Below, one piece after another: positions 38,167 through 47,708 of a DNA stretch of 64,000 nt. The position numbers and the translations under genes are program-made. Location of the stretch: the NCBI GenBank assembly GCA_025094145.1, contig JALLLS010000003.1, positions 372,001-436,000 on the forward strand, read 5' to 3'. Source of the DNA: Spinellus fusiger (taxonomy: Eukaryota > Mucoromycota > Mucoromycetes > Mucorales > Phycomycetaceae). Position 1 is the first letter of the stretch. Each line of letters begins with the position of its first letter. Under the pieces are notes generated by a model. It did no database searches. It worked only from the letters and a program-made list of their open reading frames with translations, and was not told where the DNA came from.

Positions 38167-39346
38167 GTAGAGTGAACACCCAGACCCTTTGTAGTTCTCT
38201 CTACAAACACATATACTCCATTTTTGCACATTCATTTGTTTGTATCTTTCAAGTCATTAGAGAAAGGGGTTTCTACACTTTTTATTTCTTTTGTCTTTTG
38301 TGTCCTTTTCTATCTTGTCTTTTTTTTTTGTCTTTTTTGTCCTTTTTCTCTTTCCGCTTCTTTCACCCTGCCCATGCTAAGTTTTCTTTTTTTTATGAGT
38401 TTATTCAATTTAACATGGGAAACCCATCAACGCTAAATAAAAATATAAATAAAAATATCTTGCATTCAAAACCATTGCTTACAAGTAAAGGCTGTAATAC
38501 TACTGATAAGCAAATGTTCTTTTTTTTTCTTCTTTCCCATGATAAAGAGATTATATCCGTATATATTAATAATGCTTCAGTAATGTAACATTACATCTAA
38601 GTATGGCTCATGCTGTTGTGCTACGCATTCGAGGATTTTTCTGGGCTGATAATATTCTTTTGCCGTCTTAAAAAGAGATATAAATATATTAATTTATAAA
38701 GAAACAGTACAGTGAAGACAGTGCCAAAGGAAAGGTTTTAAATTGCCAAAGGGTGGTTTTTTCTATTTTCAAAGGACGGCTTATTGACTCCCAAAGCGTG
38801 TTTATTTTTTTTGTAATATCAAAGGGCGCTATTATATTTAAATATATCTTTTTGTATTTGTATATTTGGGCAAGGGGTTCGTTCTTTAAGACTCGCAGGA
38901 CCTCGGGGAAGGCTGGCTGCTCTTGTATCTGTGGGAGTTGGCTAGCTTTAGGGCGGTGAGTCGGGAAGAACTTGGCTTAGAGGGTTGAGTGGACTATAGG
39001 AGTCGTAGTCTGGAAGAGGCACTCTGGTACGGGGTCTATAGGGGCACGAGAGAACAGGTAACGGCGACCTTCTCTAATAACGGACCAACGAAACGGACAA
39101 ACAAGGGAACAAACAGGAACAGAGCAAGAACCAACAACTTAACTTGGCCTTGGGTTTATACTACCCTTCTTACGGAATCCAAGTATTTGTTTTGGCTTCT
39201 TTTTTTATTAAAATATGCAATTGGCTATTATATATACTATTTTCTGAAACATTCCATTACTGTAAATACTTTTAGCAACTTTACCATATCCCACTTCTTC
39301 CACAGCCGTCCATGCGAATAGGTGACGTCTATCCACCTATTCTACA
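38167..39346. other. 3' flank of bZIP and anonymous spacer
   Basis: T-rich 3' region of the bZIP gene with AATAAA motifs near 38436. From about 38870 to 39170 base composition is richer in G and C and may be an old repeat, but no family could be assigned. The ORF 38989-39321 has no recognisable motif. Confidence 0.4.
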
Positions 39347-39509
39347 TATTCTTTATTGAATAGGCCGACACGCTATGACATACTGCACTTGAAAGTAAAA
39401 GTCACGTGGACAGAAGAAAAAGAGAAAGGAAACTAGCCAAGATGAGTAGTATATAAGAAAGAGAGAGGGAAAGAAGAGAAAAAGAAAGAAAAGAAAGAAA
39501 AAAAACACT

Positions 39510-42128
39510 TCAAGACACCATGGAATGCAGAGCCACAACCAAAGAAGAGGCTTTACTGGCCACAGCACTAGGAAGAAAAGAAGCAGAGTCAAAGATAAAG
39601 GCCCAGTGGACACGCCAATTTGCCTGCACTGTAGCAGCCACTACCAGAATACCAAGGTCAGCGTCTGGCAGAGAAGGAGAACAACAAGAAGAGAACAAAG
39701 ACTGGACATCCTTAAGACGCCAAGAGGGACACCAACGAGAGAGAACAACACTCCACACACGCCTCTTCCCAGAACAGAGAAACAGAAAATGATCCTGGTC
39801 TTCCACCAAAGCAGAACAGAACAAGCAAAGAGGAGAAGGAAATTGGGCAGGCAGGAGAGAGTGCATTCTACTGTGTGTGGGCAACCGACCCCAGAGAGCT
39901 TTCCACCAAACAGTGCGAGTGTTATGAGAGATCCGAAGATGCCAACACAAAGCCAGACAAGAACCACGGCCAGAGCACGGAAGAAAGAGAGGATGCGGTA
40001 CTTCGCAAAACCCAATTGCGAGATATGCTTTCGGTATAGGCAGCCAAAGCTATCCAGTTCAAATGCATGAAAGACAAACACCTTGGCAAAATTGAGCTTA
40101 GGAGCAACAAAAGGAGGAAAGAAACTCCAAACAGTAGACAGAGGCAATGTTAGCAGGGTAGGAGCATCCATACTAACATGCATTGGGAGGGGAGAGACGG
40201 GAAAAGAAGAGCAACCACGATGAATCGGGCGCAGAGAAGACGGACAGTTGCACACATGGCAGGGAAACAGAAGAGCGACAGAGGCAGAAGGTGCTTGGAA
40301 GTACAGCGGAAGAAGAAAGTCTAAGTAGCTAAGTACAAAGGAAGTAATAGTAGTAGAAGTAGAAGAAGTAGAAGAAGTAGAAGAAAAAGAGTCGGTTAAA
40401 AGAGAAAGGATCCAGCGTAATTGGAGAGCCTTTTGCTGACGGACAGGGTTCAGCAAACCAATGCCACCACGCCTACGAGGTTGGCAGAGCAGATCCCATC
40501 CAGGACTACCAAAACCGAGGTTAAGGTATCCACGAACAAGTCCAAGAACAGCAGAGAGGAAAGAGTTGGGAGCAGGGGCCACATACAGGACATGCCAAAT
40601 GGAGCTGAGGAGCAAGGAATTAGCCACTAGGCTCTTACCCCGAGCAGAAAGGTGGCGCTGCGACATGATGTTGCATTGCCTTTCCAACTTCTGCAGAAGG
40701 GCCAAACGGAAGTGATCCAACTGGGTTGGGGGCGACGACAGAGGAAAACCAAGACAACGGACAGCATGAACTGCATGACTATCATGGCGACATGATATGT
40801 CAGAGGCATCCAGCACAGGACCCCAGTCAGGAACGAAATGCCCTGAAAGAGCAACCGCGACGGTCTTGCTGAAGTTGACCCGAGCATTGGATGCCAGACC
40901 AAACACAGAGAGAATCTCAAGAAGAGAAGCGAGCTCAACAGGACAAGAAAGGAACACTAGAAGATCATCAGCATAAGCCAATACCTTCAAGGGAGGAGGC
41001 GGAACCAGAGGAACAACTTCGGACAACAGCGAAGGAACACCAAAACAGAAGCCTCGAAGAGAAGAGGAAGCAAGAATGGTGCGGAGCAATGGCTCAAAAG
41101 CAAGGTTGAAAAGAAGAGGAGAAAGTGGATCTCCTTGTCGCAGCCCACGACCCTGGGGAACGGGGGGGACACAAAACCATCTACATTGACATGAATCTTG
41201 GTAGCAAAAAACAACGAACAGACAGTGTCCACAAAGACCACAGGAGAACCAAAACGATTGGCCATGAAACCCGTTTGATAGGGAGTCATCAGAGGGCCGA
41301 GACAAAACCGAAGTCGAGAGGTGATGATCTTGGTAAAGATCTTGGCATCACAGCTAATTAGCGAGATGGGACGCCAATTCTTCAAAAGAAAAGGGTCACC
41401 AGCCTTTGGCAAAAGTACCAACACCGTTTCCAACCAAGAGGAAGGAAAAACACCAAACAAAGCATCTTAATACACCTGTCGAGCCAACTCTTGCATAAAG
41501 GAATGTCTGAACAACCTTCTCCACAAGGGATAGGGAAGTCCATCCAAACCAGGGCTCGAGTTGCTGGGTGTATCTTTCAAAATAAGTGTAATCTCTTCAA
41601 GAGTAATCTTGTCAAGCAGAGAGGCAGAAGAAGGAACGTTGTTGAGCAAAGACTCACCAGAGACAGAGTCAATGGGGTCCTGCAGTGTAGAGGTCTTGGT
41701 AGAATTGGCGTGCATGTCCAAGCATGCCTGCCATGGAAGAAGGCAGTGAGGTAAGTGTCGAAACAAGAGACTAAAAAAAAGAATAGCGTTTGCTGTATGT
41801 CGTGGGTCCATAGACTACAACTACAATAAATGGATCCATGCGGTTCTCGGTGTGTGATACACTTGGACAGCAAGGATCCTGTTATCTACAGAAGTGTGCA
41901 AGTGGGTGAGTAGTAAATGAGCGTGAAAAGAGACAAGGCCACAGTGCTGAGTCCAGAGACTAGACTGGGCTTGGAAGAGGAGGTTGAGTGAGGAATGGCG
42001 TTCGGGAGTGGTGTGGGTTTCCTGCAATGCAAAAAGTGACAGAGAAGGGGACAGAGAACAAAGGCGGCGGATAAGGAGTGACTTTGGGGAAGAACGACTA
42101 TGTACAAGAGAGGAGAGACCTCTCAGAT
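39510..42128 (-). pseudogene. LINE ORF2 (endonuclease/reverse transcriptase), copy 1, broken
   Basis: In reading order: an endonuclease start (LFALQETHTT, then DNRILAVQVYHTP) that breaks off at a stop; an RT N-terminus (SSPGLDGLPYPLW); a stop after ELARQVY; RT fingers (LKNWRPISLISCDAKI); a frameshift at a C-run; then RT palm with YADDLLVF. A second frame change precedes the C-terminal zinc-like block (PLCLFCSALVEDQDHFLFLC). All lesions except the C-run loss are also in copy 2. It cannot encode a full ORF2 protein. Confidence 0.85.
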
Positions 42129-42158
42129 TGAGGGTCCCTAACTAAAGAGGGCCGACAC

Positions 42159-42896
42159 TCATAACTCCATAGTATTGACCTTGGTGGGGTCAGCAGTGGA
42201 GGCAGAAGCAGGCAAAGGAATGGCAGGCACGGTTCTCTGGGAGCGAGTACTGTAGGAAGAGGAGGAGGACTTGGCAGGGGTTTTGGCTTTAGTGGTGGTG
42301 GTGGAGCCTCCAAGGTGGAGGAAGTGGCGAAGGGGTTGGACAATGTCCACATCAGAGATGTCCAGAAGAACTGAGGCCTCACCTCGGAAGATCCTGTGCT
42401 CATCCACGTAAGCACAAAGGTGCACAACCTTGCCATAAGGCTGGAATGCCTCGACAATGGGTGCCTGCAAATCCCTCTCGGGGTGGCAACTGGGGATCTG
42501 GTATAGGTTGACTTTTACCAGGTTGGCGTCTGAGTCAAGCCCAGCAGAAGCAACAACCCTCATGTTGTTGAAAGACACACCTTCAGAGGTGGCCTTAAGG
42601 CACATCTCGGGGTCCTTGGCTCTGGTGTAGCGTGTGGTGATGGCGACCACTGCACCCAGTTGGTGGATCAAGACTAGGACAATGTCTTGAGCCTTGGCCT
42701 GTTTGCCAAAGTTAAATGCAGCACACTCAGGGTGCATTGTGTGAGCCCATGCAGACGTAACAGGGTCCACATGGCGAAGAGACTCACAGCCAGGAGCCGT
42801 GAAGATATGAAGCGCCTTGTTAGGGCGACGAATAAATGGCCTCGGGCCAGTAACAGTTTTATTGATGCCATACCATGGCGTTGTTTTCTCAATCAT
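42159..42896 (-). CDS. LINE ORF1 protein, copy 1
   Basis: Intact 245-codon ORF, one codon shorter than the copy-2 version (a 3-bp difference in a Ser run). Likely nucleic-acid-binding ORF1p: the segment around NLYQIPSCHPERDLQ to RGEASVLLDISD resembles an RRM-like fold in length and pattern, and the tail is Ser/Thr/Lys-rich. No CCHC knuckle is visible. Confidence 0.65.
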   Translation of the reverse strand: MIEKTTPWYGINKTVTGPRPFIRRPNKALHIFTAPGCESLRHVDPVTSAWAHTMHPECAAFNFGKQAKAQDIVLVLIHQLGAVVAITTRYTRAKDPEMCLKATSEGVSFNNMRVVASAGLDSDANLVKVNLYQIPSCHPERDLQAPIVEAFQPYGKVVHLCAYVDEHRIFRGEASVLLDISDVDIVQPLRHFLHLGGSTTTTKAKTPAKSSSSSYSTRSQRTVPAIPLPASASTADPTKVNTMEL

Positions 42897-42934
42897 GAAT
42901 GGCGATCGCTCAAGGCGGTCATTGTGAAGATGTT

Positions 42935-43017
42935 TATGCTATGTATTATGTTTATGCTATGTATTATGTTTATGCTATGTATTATGTTTATGCTATGTAT
43001 TATGTTTATGCTATGAT
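42935..43017. repeat. 18-bp minisatellite in LINE copy 1
   Basis: About five copies of an 18-bp unit (ATGTTTATGCTATGTATT) just upstream of LINE ORF1. The matching array in copy 2 (52617-52686) has about four copies, one of the few differences between the LINEs. Confidence 0.9.
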
Positions 43018-43189
43018 TAAGAATTCCTGCGATAAGTTCTAACCCCGATTCCTTGAGTGGTGACATCATGGCTTCATGACACAATAAACCTAAAAAAAAC
43101 TCTCGTTTTTATCAGTGCTTTTTCGTTCTTACTTTAAAGTTTTTATCGTAATGAATGGTTGGGGTCTGGGGCTATCTTGTAACTCACGT

Positions 43190-43380
43190 AATACCTGAAT
43201 GTTGCGATGCAGTGCTTCGGCGGGAACATGAGCATCAAGCTTATGGGATACCCGAATGTCGCGGCATTGTACTTCAGCGGGAGCGACCAAGGGATACCTG
43301 AATGTTGCGTTTTCCTCTACTGGGTCTTCGTACTTCAGCGGGAACTTGGTAGAGTGTCAAGCTTGGGATCTGGGGGTTGG
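43190..43380. repeat. Degenerate tandem repeats in LINE 5' region
   Basis: Three imperfect units of about 50-75 bp, each starting ATACCTGAATGTTGCG (or ATACCCGAATGTCGCG) and containing TTCAGCGGGA or TTCGGCGGGA; two end in CAAGCTTGGG or CAAGCTTATGGG. The same array occurs inverted at about 52250-52441. They resemble promoter monomers of some LINE 5' regions. Confidence 0.7.
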
Positions 43381-43669
43381 GAATATATGGTCTCCACCTT
43401 CTCGTGGTTATTCCTGTAAGTAGAAGCTTGTTGCTTTGAAACCAAGAGAGACCCTTGTAGGAGACATTGTTATATCGTAATAATATTGTTCAGAAACAAC
43501 CAGAAACAAACGGTATGTTTGATAATAAAAAGAGTTGCATTTCTCAAAGTGCTATACTACAACAACTGCAACCACTTGTATACTTTTCAGACCATGTTAA
43601 ATTCATCTAATTTATACAATAACAATGTCTCTTAAAATGTGTGCACTTAATTCCTCGATATTCTCAACA

Positions 43670-44010
43670 ATATATACTTTATTTTTATAAGTTACTGAAA
43701 TAATGAAATAATTTATTCAACGGATGTTGCTCTGATACCGTTGGTGGAAAAAAAATGGTAAAAAAGACTAGCAAACCAGCAAGACCACAAAGACAATCGG
43801 TTATACTGGTATTAGAGAAAGGAATGGAAAAATACAATAGAAAAGAACAATAGAAAATAAAAAAATCTTACTGTCGTTTCTTTTGTTTGTTTTTTTGTTT
43901 TTTTTTGTTTTTGAAAGGTATAGGAGGTAAAAGAATATATGATATTTAAAGATTGGTAGAGACAGTAGGAAGGTTCAAAGATAGGAAGGCATAAGACATG
44001 ATGGTATCAG
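43670..44010. other. AT-rich spacer
   Basis: Short spacer between LINE copy 1 and the 3' end of the unknown multi-exon gene on the minus strand. It has T-runs and no coding signal. Confidence 0.4.
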
Positions 44011-45780
44011 CTAATCGTCTCCAGAAGTTTTTCTTTTATTACTGCTGACATAACAAGGAGGGAAAAATGGCAAGTCATTGTCATTATCCAAACAAACAGA
44101 CGTCGATGCTTCTTTAATGGTATTCATGGTACCTTTGACAATTTGTGCTGCATTAAAAACCAGCTTCAAAACAAGAGGAAGAAGACGGGGGATATCAGCC
44201 ACTGTTTCAGAGAAGCGCAGTCGTTTTGATCGAGTGATCAAAGACGTTGAACCTTCAAAGGTCATTAAAAGAGCAGTCAAGTTTAAACCTATTACATAAA
44301 TGAGACAAAGTTATACACGATTATTCTTTGATTTTTTTTTAATACTAACCGCTAATCATGAAGCCAACAATCTTAATACTGCTCATGTTGATACCGTACT
44401 GTCGCGATATTTGAAGAGCAAAGTTCTTCATCATTATTGGCATCTTGATGCCCACTTCATTTAGCTCCTTTGTGCCATGGGAACCACTATTGGCAAGTCC
44501 GATCTCAAGGCATGCGAGCTCACTGGAGCCGTAGTAGAAGCAGAGATCTGTATGTTCGCCAGAGGTCTTTCTTCTTTCCTGGAATATGCTGCCAATCGTC
44601 CGCGTACTGTTTCTATGCTCGGAAGAAGTTGAGCTTTGATTACCTCTATAAATAAGCAGAAATGGGTTAGTTCTGAGGATGTATTAAAAACATAGTATAT
44701 TGCATTTGATTTACGTCATACAAGTCGTTCCAGTCAATCTCTTTGATCTCTTGATGAAGCCAAAAAGATCTTCCAAAAGATCCTGCTCCGTTGAAGGCAT
44801 TTGTAGAGTGGTATCATTTTGGTCCATAAACAGCAATGCACAGCCAACAACAGCCTGTTTTAACCAGAACACCTCTGGATCTTTAGCCGGGTGTACGGCA
44901 ATCGCACTGAACTCGTCATAGATATCACTTGAACAATACTGATAATTGAGAAAATAATTAGAACATGTTTAAGTGTTAACATGGAGTTTTATAAACTCAC
45001 TTTCTTGTCCAATTTGCGTAATATTTCTTTAAGTGATCAGGTAATGGTTTGTTGAGGGCGTCGTCACAGCAAGACGATATCTCCTCGAAATCTTCTTGCT
45101 CCATATTTTCTTCCCAAGTACCATCAGACAAGTCAACAATGTAAGAATGTGAGGGACTAAGACGGTAAAATAGTAACGCAAAATTTATCGACATTCCAAA
45201 CTTTCATTTTATAACATATAAATACTTACTGTTCGTAGGTGAATAATTTTGATGTATTATATATTATATCTTCTACAGATCTGCCTGATTTCAAAATCCA
45301 TTTTTTTTTTATATTTTTGTGTACATTGCTAAGACTTAGAACATCATTTGTACCAAGTCTTCTTTGATATTTTAAACTTGATGTGCTTCTTGAAGAAGAA
45401 GGCCTGGAGCTTTGTATTGATTTTGTTTTTTTAATTGTAATATTATCTTCAATGGTCTCCTGCCAACTGTCTTTAATATCTGCATTTCTTTTACAAACGT
45501 ATCCAAATTCTTTCGCAAAAAACTTATAGATATGTTTCCAATTTCTTTTAAAATCCACGAGGCTCTGATCGTCTTCATAACTTTTTACGATTGTTGAATG
45601 CATACTTTTAACAAATGAGCACCAATCCACTTTCTTAGATCGATCAGATATTTTTGAAAAAGTGGAAAAGATCTCTAATAATATGTAAAACATTTCAATT
45701 AAGTCAAACACAATTTTTGGATACTTAGGTCGTTTTAAGTTTACCTTCTTTATATTCCTTATACATATTGAAAAGAAAAA
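44011..45780 (-). CDS. Unrecognised multi-exon gene, possibly a repeated Mucoromycota family
   Basis: Not assigned to a known function. At least five exons with normal GT/AG borders: 45711-45227 (open upstream to about 45780; start not fixed), 45194-45000, 44939-44710, about 44650-44350 and 44285-44011. Visible features are a Ser-rich stretch (QSSRPSSSRSTSS), a motif block LACLEIGLANSGSHGTKEL, then IKMPIMMKNFALQI and IVGFMISGLNLTALLMTFEG, and a charged tail PPCYVSSNKRKTSGDD. The E...GTKEL...K pattern recalls PD-(D/E)XK-like nuclease folds, but this is only an impression. The exons are free of internal stops. It sits between the two inverted LINEs, with no first ATG identified, so it may be a gene, a dispersed family member or a slightly decayed copy. 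Confidence 0.6.
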
Positions 45781-46371
45781 CTACACTAAAGAAAAGAAAA
45801 AAAGCTGGCAGTGTGCCGTAGATTGCTATAGTCTTTATGTTACAGGATTTCCTTATAAAGGTGTTCTACTATCTGTGCAACCGTCAAATTATGCAATGAA
45901 CACACAAAGATTTTTGGGATATATGTTGTGTAATAAAGCTGAGACATCTTTTGGATAGCGCATATATTGTCTATCAAGAGAGTGCCAAGGATATAGAAGA
46001 CCGAGTATATTAGATGGTTAATAATAGCTAGGAAAAGGGTATAAAAGACTCTTATTTCTGAAGGAATAATAAAGAAGTGGTTTTTCGCTCATTGTTAAGT
46101 ATTGTTGAACTGTCTGAGAAGCAGCCGTTTGCTTAAAGAAGTTAATAGATAAAGAACAGGTGCCTAAAGCATCTATATCTGTCGTTGTGTCCCGTTACCC
46201 CTGTCCTCCCTGAATCCGTCCGTTACCGTTACTCTCAAGACCTGCTACCCTACTAGTGACCGATTGCCTACACTTTCATCTCACTAGTAGCTCCTTCAAT
46301 TATCACAGTACCAAACATTACAGTTGTCAATGGCTTGTTAATCCAAAGGAAATCCGGTCAGTTAACAGGTA
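45781..46371 (+). other. Anonymous segment with promoter-like and polyadenylation-like motifs (possible LTR fragment)
   Basis: Contains CACACAAAGATTTTTGGGATATA (about 45899-45922), matching the terminal motif of the small repeat element. Then TATAAAAG near 46040 and AATAATAAAG near 46066 follow at LTR-like spacing. A matching partner repeat was not found in the window, so the LTR idea is unproven. Confidence 0.25.
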
Positions 46372-46482
46372 GTTAAACTCTGATGTTTATTAATTTGTAT
46401 TGATACGTCTTTTATACTTTTATACTACTAGTATTTAGCTTCAGGGGTATGTTATTGACTACTACAAACTATCATCATCTCT
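46372..46482. repeat. 111-bp flank repeat shared with the palindrome centre
   Basis: Matches 33259-33372 (and its partial inverse at the palindrome centre). Read on the minus strand it starts TGTAAG, ends near TTTAACTA(CA), and contains TATAAAAG and AATAAA, all LTR-like. Here it lies on the left of the small element; in the palindrome it lies on the other side, as expected of a terminal direct repeat. Confidence 0.6.
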
Positions 46483-47708
46483 TACACACCCAAAGATTTT
46501 TGGGATATATAAGGAAATATCCTGAGAATAAAATTGCAATATTCTTATGATTGGCTAATGTGTTTTAAAATGCTTTTTCGCTGTCTAAATGAGCTATTTT
46601 AAACTTTATTGCCTGTTTAAGCAATAACTATTGACTTTGCAATTAAAAAGTATAGAATTGGCTGTAAAGATAAGAAATAGAACAAAAATCACTCCATAAT
46701 TAAAACTCAGTCACTGAATTTAATGCTTAACATAATGTGTTATCCTTAGGCCCACAGTATTTGCAGCGTAACAATGTTTAAGAAAGATTTATTGTAGGAC
46801 ACACGGAATCAACCCTAGTGGCCATTGTCCATAAAATAGAACCAAACTTACTTATATTAATAACAGTATAGACATTTATTGACTCAATATTCATAATCAC
46901 CTCAACTGTCTCATTGTGACTGGTATTAACAATAGTACTTAGTGATAACAAAGTATTGTTTCTAATACTGGACTTTAAGCTCAAGGCAAATAGAGTGTGA
47001 ATTGTATGACTTGTGAGTTTTATGAGTGGAGACTAGTGTATACATCACCAGAATAGAGAAAGAAAGATTATTATTTGTTTTGATATTCCCCTCTTTTTGT
47101 TATTTCCCACACTGCACATACAACTTGACACCCAAGTACTCGTCAAGATGAACATAAATAAGCAAGGTAATGTGCCATTATTAACAAAGAGAAACAATAG
47201 AAGGAAGTGATAGATACTATCAAGGACTATTCTAGTGATAAAAAGGTAAGCAGTGTCTTCATCTTGGCTTGAGCTCAATGTATTCCACAAAACACTCAAT
47301 GTATTATTATTAGGCAAGTAGAGACTCCTTTCAAGTCAGTCCCAGGTGGTCTTCTACAAGGTCAATAATGTCTAGATTATACTCCTAACCATAGTTATCT
47401 ATCTCCCAAGGATAAAACAAAAAGCTTTTAGGTTGTGGATTCTATTGCTATGAAGGGAATGCATTTGGGCAGTAGCTTTAGTCATAATATAGTATTAGCT
47501 ATACTATTACAATAAACAATTTTATTCATAAACAATATATTTTACTGATAATACAATTTGATATTGAGGTATCCACAAAAGAAAACAATTATTTGGATAC
47601 TTGCAAACCTTTGATTTTAAACACAGCTACATAAAAGGCAATAAATTTTTAGACGTAAAAGGAAGGAGATATCACCGCCTAAAAGCCAGAAAAATCTCCT
47701 GGTGTGTA
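46483..47708 (+). mobile_element. Unrecognised 1.2-kb repeat element, copy 3 (diverged)
   Basis: Same orientation and order as 32049-33258, with scattered substitutions and small indels. It keeps TACACACC ends, the CCCAAAGATTTTTGGG hairpin and the 90-codon minus-strand ORF (47317-47045), which differs at about 13 residues from copies 1 and 2 with no length change. It adjoins the Ty3-like region at 47709. Confidence 0.75.

Larger units (their letters stand above)
39347..43669 (-). mobile_element. LINE retrotransposon, copy 1
   Basis: About 4.32 kb, minus strand, nearly identical to the copy at 51962-56273. In element order: a 5' region with degenerate tandem repeats, an 18-bp minisatellite, ORF1, a shortened endonuclease, reverse transcriptase with YADDLL, a zinc-type C-terminus and a 3' end with AATAAAGAATA. 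Identity to copy 2 stops at the 3' end just after AATAAA. This copy has lost one C in a C-run in the RT region (near 41153), shifting the frame before GLRQGDPLSPLLF. No target-site duplication was found. Confidence 0.9.

Noticed and set aside
38989..39321. 110-codon ORF in a GC-richer patch near the LINE 3' end
   Set aside because: Sequence is Asn/Thr/Arg-rich then hydrophobic with no recognisable domain; probably anonymous repeat DNA.
39525..40070. Antisense ORFs inside both LINE copies (for example 181 codons)
   Set aside because: They are antisense to ORF2, share its repeats and have no motif; treated as shadows.
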